Source of the DNA: Alkalihalobacillus sp047302405
GTDB taxonomy: Bacteria; Bacillota; Bacilli; Bacillales; Bacillaceae_D
Length of the DNA: 64,000 nt
NCBI RefSeq assembly: GCF_047302405.1
Contig: NZ_CP154853.1
Location: forward strand, 868,001-932,000
Reading direction: 5' to 3'
The notes beneath the pieces were generated by a model. It was not told the DNA's origin. It did not search any database and saw only the letters and a program-made list of their open reading frames with translations. This document shows, in pieces, positions 60,883 to 64,000 of the stretch. Position 1 is the first letter of the stretch. The number at the start of each line of letters is the position of its first letter. A program made the translations under genes and the position numbers.

Positions 60883-60944
60883 CCAACTGCTCTTTTCTCG
60901 CTTCTACCCAAACGGACTTTGCTTTATATTTAAGGAGGGTTTTT

Positions 60945-61940
60945 ATGACTATTAATCGTCACCAAGCATTGGGATTAACGGACCAAAATGTGTTAGATAT
61001 GTATAAAACCATGCTCTTAGCAAGAAAAATAGATGAACGTATGTGGCTTTTAAATCGGGCAGGAAAAATTCCATTTGTCGTTTCGTGTCAAGGACAAGAA
61101 GGAGCCCAAGTAGGAGCTGCTTTTGCTTTAGACAATACAAAAGATTATCTTCTACCGTATTATCGCGATGTCGGTATGGTATTAGCTTTTGGGATGACAA
61201 CCCAAGACTTGCTTTTATCGGCTTTTGCAAAATCAGAAGATCCGAGTTCTGGGGGGAGACAAATGCCAGGACACTTCGGTTCAAGGGCAAAACGCATTGT
61301 CACAGGTTCTTCTCCTGTGACGACTCAAGTTCCACATGCAGTAGGAATCGCCTTAGCAGGTCGTCTTAGAAAAGAAGAATTTGTTTCGTTTACAACTTTT
61401 GGGGAAGGCTCATCAAACCAAGGTGACTTTCATGAAGGTTTAAATTTTGCAGGGGTACATAAATTGCCGGTTATTTTTATGTGTGAAAATAACAAATATG
61501 CGATTTCTGTTCCGATTGAAAAGCAGCTTGCTTGTGAAAATGTGGCTGACCGAGCTCAAGGATATGGGATGCCTGGAGTAACAGTAGATGGAAATGATCC
61601 TTTAGCTATTTATCAAGCTGTGAAGGAAGCGAGAGAACGTGCGTTGAACGGAGAAGGTCCAACATTAATAGAGGCCATTTGTTATCGTTTGATGCCACAC
61701 TCCAGTGATGATGATGACCGTACGTATCGTTCAGCCGATGAAGTTCAAGGAGCAAAAGAAAAAGATTCTTTAATCACTTTTGCCACGTATTTAAAAAGTA
61801 TAGAGGTCTTAAATGATCAAAACTTACAGGACATTCATACAGAGTTAGACCAATTAGTAAATGAGGCAACAGAGTATGCTGAAAAAGCTCCATATGCTGA
61901 TCCAGAGTCTGGTCTTGATTTTGTGTATGCGAACAATTAG
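60945..61940 (+). CDS. bkdAA: Branched-chain keto-acid dehydrogenase E1 alpha subunit
   Basis: A 331-residue thiamin-diphosphate E1 alpha with the TPP/Mg motif FGEGSSNQGDFHEGLNFAGVHKLPVIFMCENNKYA and the phosphorylation-loop region YRLMPHSSDDDDRTYRS. With BkdAB it decarboxylates branched 2-oxo acids, giving starters for iso and anteiso fatty acids. ATG after AAGGAGG. Confidence 0.96.
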   Translation: MTINRHQALGLTDQNVLDMYKTMLLARKIDERMWLLNRAGKIPFVVSCQGQEGAQVGAAFALDNTKDYLLPYYRDVGMVLAFGMTTQDLLLSAFAKSEDPSSGGRQMPGHFGSRAKRIVTGSSPVTTQVPHAVGIALAGRLRKEEFVSFTTFGEGSSNQGDFHEGLNFAGVHKLPVIFMCENNKYAISVPIEKQLACENVADRAQGYGMPGVTVDGNDPLAIYQAVKEARERALNGEGPTLIEAICYRLMPHSSDDDDRTYRSADEVQGAKEKDSLITFATYLKSIEVLNDQNLQDIHTELDQLVNEATEYAEKAPYADPESGLDFVYANN

Positions 61941-61955
61941 AGAGGAGGGAATAAT

Positions 61956-62939
61956 ATGGCGATTCGTTCATATATAGAAGCCGTAACACTTGCTTTAAAA
62001 GAAGAGATGGAAAGAAATGAGGATGTTTTTGTCTTAGGAGAAGATGTGGGAGCTAGAGGTGGCGTTTTCCGTGCCACGATGGGGCTTTATGATCAATTTG
62101 GAGAAGAACGTGTTATTGATACACCGCTAGCTGAATCAGCAATAGCAGGAGTGGGAATTGGGGCTGCGATGTACGGAATGAGACCTGTTGCTGAAATGCA
62201 ATTTGCTGATTTTATTATGCCTGCTATTAATCAGATTGTTTCAGAGGCAGCAAAAATTCGTTACCGTTCGAACAATGATTGGTCGTGTCCAATCACGATC
62301 CGAGCACCTTATGGCGGTGGTATTCACGGAGCTCTCTATCATTCACAATCCGTTGAAGCGATTTTTGCCAATGTGCCTGGTTTAAAAATTGTGATGCCTT
62401 CTACTCCATATGATGTGAAGGGACTTTTAAAAGCGGCGATTCGTGATGATGATCCTGTTATTTTCTTAGAACATAAGCGAGCTTACCGCTTAATTAAAGG
62501 CGAAGTCCCAGACGATGATTATACGCTACCGATTGGGAAGGCGGATGTGAAGCGTGAAGGGGAAGACCTTACCGTAATTACATATGGATTGGCTGTCCAC
62601 TTTGCCCTGCAAGCTGCGGAAAAGTTAGCGAATGATGGAATTAGTGTGGAAGTTGTTGATTTAAGAACGGTCTACCCTCTTGATAAAGAAGCAATTATTA
62701 CAGCAGCGAGTAAAACAGGTAAGGTGCTTCTAGTTACAGAAGATAATAAAGAAGGTAGTGTGATGAGCGAAGTGGCTGCTATTATAGCTGAACATTGTTT
62801 ATTTGACTTGGATGCACCGATTCAAAGGCTTGCGGGCCCAGATGTTCCGGCGATGCCATATGCCCCAACAATGGAAAAACATTTTATGATTAATCCCGAT
62901 AAAGTTGAAAAAGCAATGCGAGAACTAGCGGAATTCTAA
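61956..62939 (+). CDS. bkdAB: Branched-chain keto-acid dehydrogenase E1 beta subunit
   Basis: A 327-residue E1 beta subunit (FVLGEDVGARGGVFRATMGL; ADFIMPAINQIVSEAAKIRYRS; APYGGGIHGALYHSQSVEA; VVDLRTVYPLDKEAI). It forms the alpha2-beta2 E1 with BkdAA. It starts 15 bases after bkdAA. Confidence 0.96.
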   Translation: MAIRSYIEAVTLALKEEMERNEDVFVLGEDVGARGGVFRATMGLYDQFGEERVIDTPLAESAIAGVGIGAAMYGMRPVAEMQFADFIMPAINQIVSEAAKIRYRSNNDWSCPITIRAPYGGGIHGALYHSQSVEAIFANVPGLKIVMPSTPYDVKGLLKAAIRDDDPVIFLEHKRAYRLIKGEVPDDDYTLPIGKADVKREGEDLTVITYGLAVHFALQAAEKLANDGISVEVVDLRTVYPLDKEAIITAASKTGKVLLVTEDNKEGSVMSEVAAIIAEHCLFDLDAPIQRLAGPDVPAMPYAPTMEKHFMINPDKVEKAMRELAEF

Positions 62940-62956
62940 CGAGAAAGGAGATTAAT

Positions 62957-64000
62957 ATGGCAACAGAAATTAAAATGCCCCAATTGGGTGAGAGTGTAAC
63001 AGAAGGAACGATTAGCAATTGGCTTGTCGCACCTGGTGATAAAGTAAATAAATATGAACCAGTTGCTGAGGTTATTACCGATAAAGTAAATGCAGAAATC
63101 CCATCAACATTTACTGGAACGATTCAAGAGATCCTTGTAAATGTTGATGATACCGTTTCGGTTGGAACCGTCATTTGTACGATTGAACCAGAAGGAGCGG
63201 AGCAAACAGAAACCGTTGAAGTGGCAAGTGAAGCGAAGGAAGAAAAGCCGGATTCAAGTGCTGTAATAGAAGAGAAAGATGCGAGTCAAAAGAAACGTTA
63301 CTCTCCAGCCGTTTTACGATTGGCAGGAGAACATAACATTGATTTAGAGCGGGTAAATGGTTCTGGAAAAGGCGGACGAATTACGCGAAAAGATTTACAA
63401 GCGATTATTGAATCAGGTGGTCAAAAACTTGAACCAGCTGTGATAAGCTCGAGTAAAAAGAGTGATTCAGCCAAAGAGCCAGTTCAATCGAACGAAAAAC
63501 CAACTTATTCAGAAGTGAAGTCAGCTACTGGAGATATTGAAATTCCTGTCACAGGAGTCCGAAAAGCGATCGCAGCTAATATGTTGAAAAGTAAACATGA
63601 AGCCCCGCATGCTTGGTTAACGATTGAAGTAGATGTCACAAACCTTGTGCAATATCGGAATAGCGTTAAGCAGTCTTTTAAAGAGAAAGAAGGCTATAAC
63701 CTAACTTTCTTACCTTTCTTTATTAAAGCCGCTGTTGAGGCTTTAAAAGAATATCCACAACTCAATTCAATGTGGGCTGGAGATAAGATTATCCAGAAAA
63801 AAGATATCAATATTTCTTTAGCTGTCGCAACTGAGGATGCTTTGTTTGTTCCAGTTATAAAAAATGCCGATGAAAAGACGGTCAAAGGTTTAGCACGCGA
63901 AATTACTGAGCTTTCCGGCAAAGTTCGTTCAGGTAAACTACAAGCAAATGAAATGAAGGATGGTACATTTACGATAAATAATACGGGAGCATTCGGTTCA
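62957..64000 (+). CDS. bkdB: Branched-chain keto-acid dehydrogenase E2 (lipoamide acyltransferase), 3' truncated by window
   Basis: The frame is open from ATG at 62957 (after AAAGGAG) to the window end, 348 codons. Domains in order: lipoyl domain with lysine in EVITDKVNAEIPS near residue 43, an acidic linker, the E3/E1-binding domain (YSPAVLRLAGEHNIDLERVNGSGKGGRITRKDL, about residues 113-150), a second linker, and the start of the catalytic acyltransferase domain (GVRKAIAANMLKSKHEAPHAWL). It moves the acyl group from E1 to CoA. The catalytic histidine region lies outside the window. Confidence 0.94.
   Translation, partial: MATEIKMPQLGESVTEGTISNWLVAPGDKVNKYEPVAEVITDKVNAEIPSTFTGTIQEILVNVDDTVSVGTVICTIEPEGAEQTETVEVASEAKEEKPDSSAVIEEKDASQKKRYSPAVLRLAGEHNIDLERVNGSGKGGRITRKDLQAIIESGGQKLEPAVISSSKKSDSAKEPVQSNEKPTYSEVKSATGDIEIPVTGVRKAIAANMLKSKHEAPHAWLTIEVDVTNLVQYRNSVKQSFKEKEGYNLTFLPFFIKAAVEALKEYPQLNSMWAGDKIIQKKDINISLAVATEDALFVPVIKNADEKTVKGLAREITELSGKVRSGKLQANEMKDGTFTINNTGAFGS

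Noticed and set aside
60746..60955. 69-codon plus-strand frame between lpdV and bkdAA
   Set aside because: It lies on the GC-rich family A repeat and overlaps the bkdAA ribosome binding site; composition and place argue against a gene.

Overview
The window reads as chromosome of an AT-rich, endospore-forming Bacillaceae species (Firmicutes). The basis is direct: the full spoIIIA operon, spoIVB, spo0A, splB, competence pilin genes, a glycine riboswitch ahead of gcvT-gcvPA-gcvPB, and a gene order very close to the B. subtilis comG-to-bkd segment. The genus cannot be fixed from this sequence.

Layout. 1-4.6 kb: the 3' part of a UDP-sugar dehydrogenase gene, then a minus-strand pair (UvrD-type helicase, HD hydrolase) and a minus-strand tRNA-Gln. 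4.7-12 kb: the competence pilus operon, split in two. comGA-comGB (4715-6798) is separated from comGC-comGG (10110-12006) by 3.3 kb. This gap holds a 13-gene tRNA operon with its own rrn-like promoter, a 52-bp tandem repeat array and yidD. 12-17 kb: aroK, yqzE, yqgY, yqgX, yqgW, yqhG and yqhH. 17.2-23.3 kb: glycine cleavage (riboswitch, gcvT, gcvPA, gcvPB), yqhL and lipM. 23.8-31.5 kb: dat, splB, mntR, yqhO, yqhP, yqhR, aroQ, papA and efp. 32.3-38 kb: yqhV and spoIIIAA-AH, with a frameshift in spoIIIAB. 38.8-51.9 kb: an unknown small gene, accB-accC-yqhY, nusB-folD-xseA-xseB-ispA, then dxs, yqxC, argR and recN. 52-57.4 kb: spoIVB, spo0A and a three-gene SteA-like/glycosyltransferase/MraY-like operon. 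57.4-64 kb: yqzF and a branched-chain keto-acid dehydrogenase cluster (bcd, lpdV, bkdAA, bkdAB, bkdB, the last cut by the window end).

The genes are mostly ordinary; the unusual material is between them. (1) Four intergenic tandem arrays (9.0, 21.7, 31.6 and 38.1 kb) have largely different sequences but nearly the same unit length, about 50-52 bp (about five helical turns). (2) Within the tRNA operon, two truncated tRNA 5' fragments (fMet and Gly) each run into a related element of about 120 bp that ends just before the intact copy of the same tRNA; a 71-bp tandem repeat starting with the fMet 3' end lies nearby. (3) A GC-rich dispersed repeat superfamily sits at 23.5, 45.7-46.35 and 60.75 kb, and a second family at 28.0-28.3 and 60.67 kb. 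These have opened gaps inside normally tight operons (ispA/dxs and lpdV/bkdAA). No CRISPR array, prophage, transposase or rRNA gene was found.
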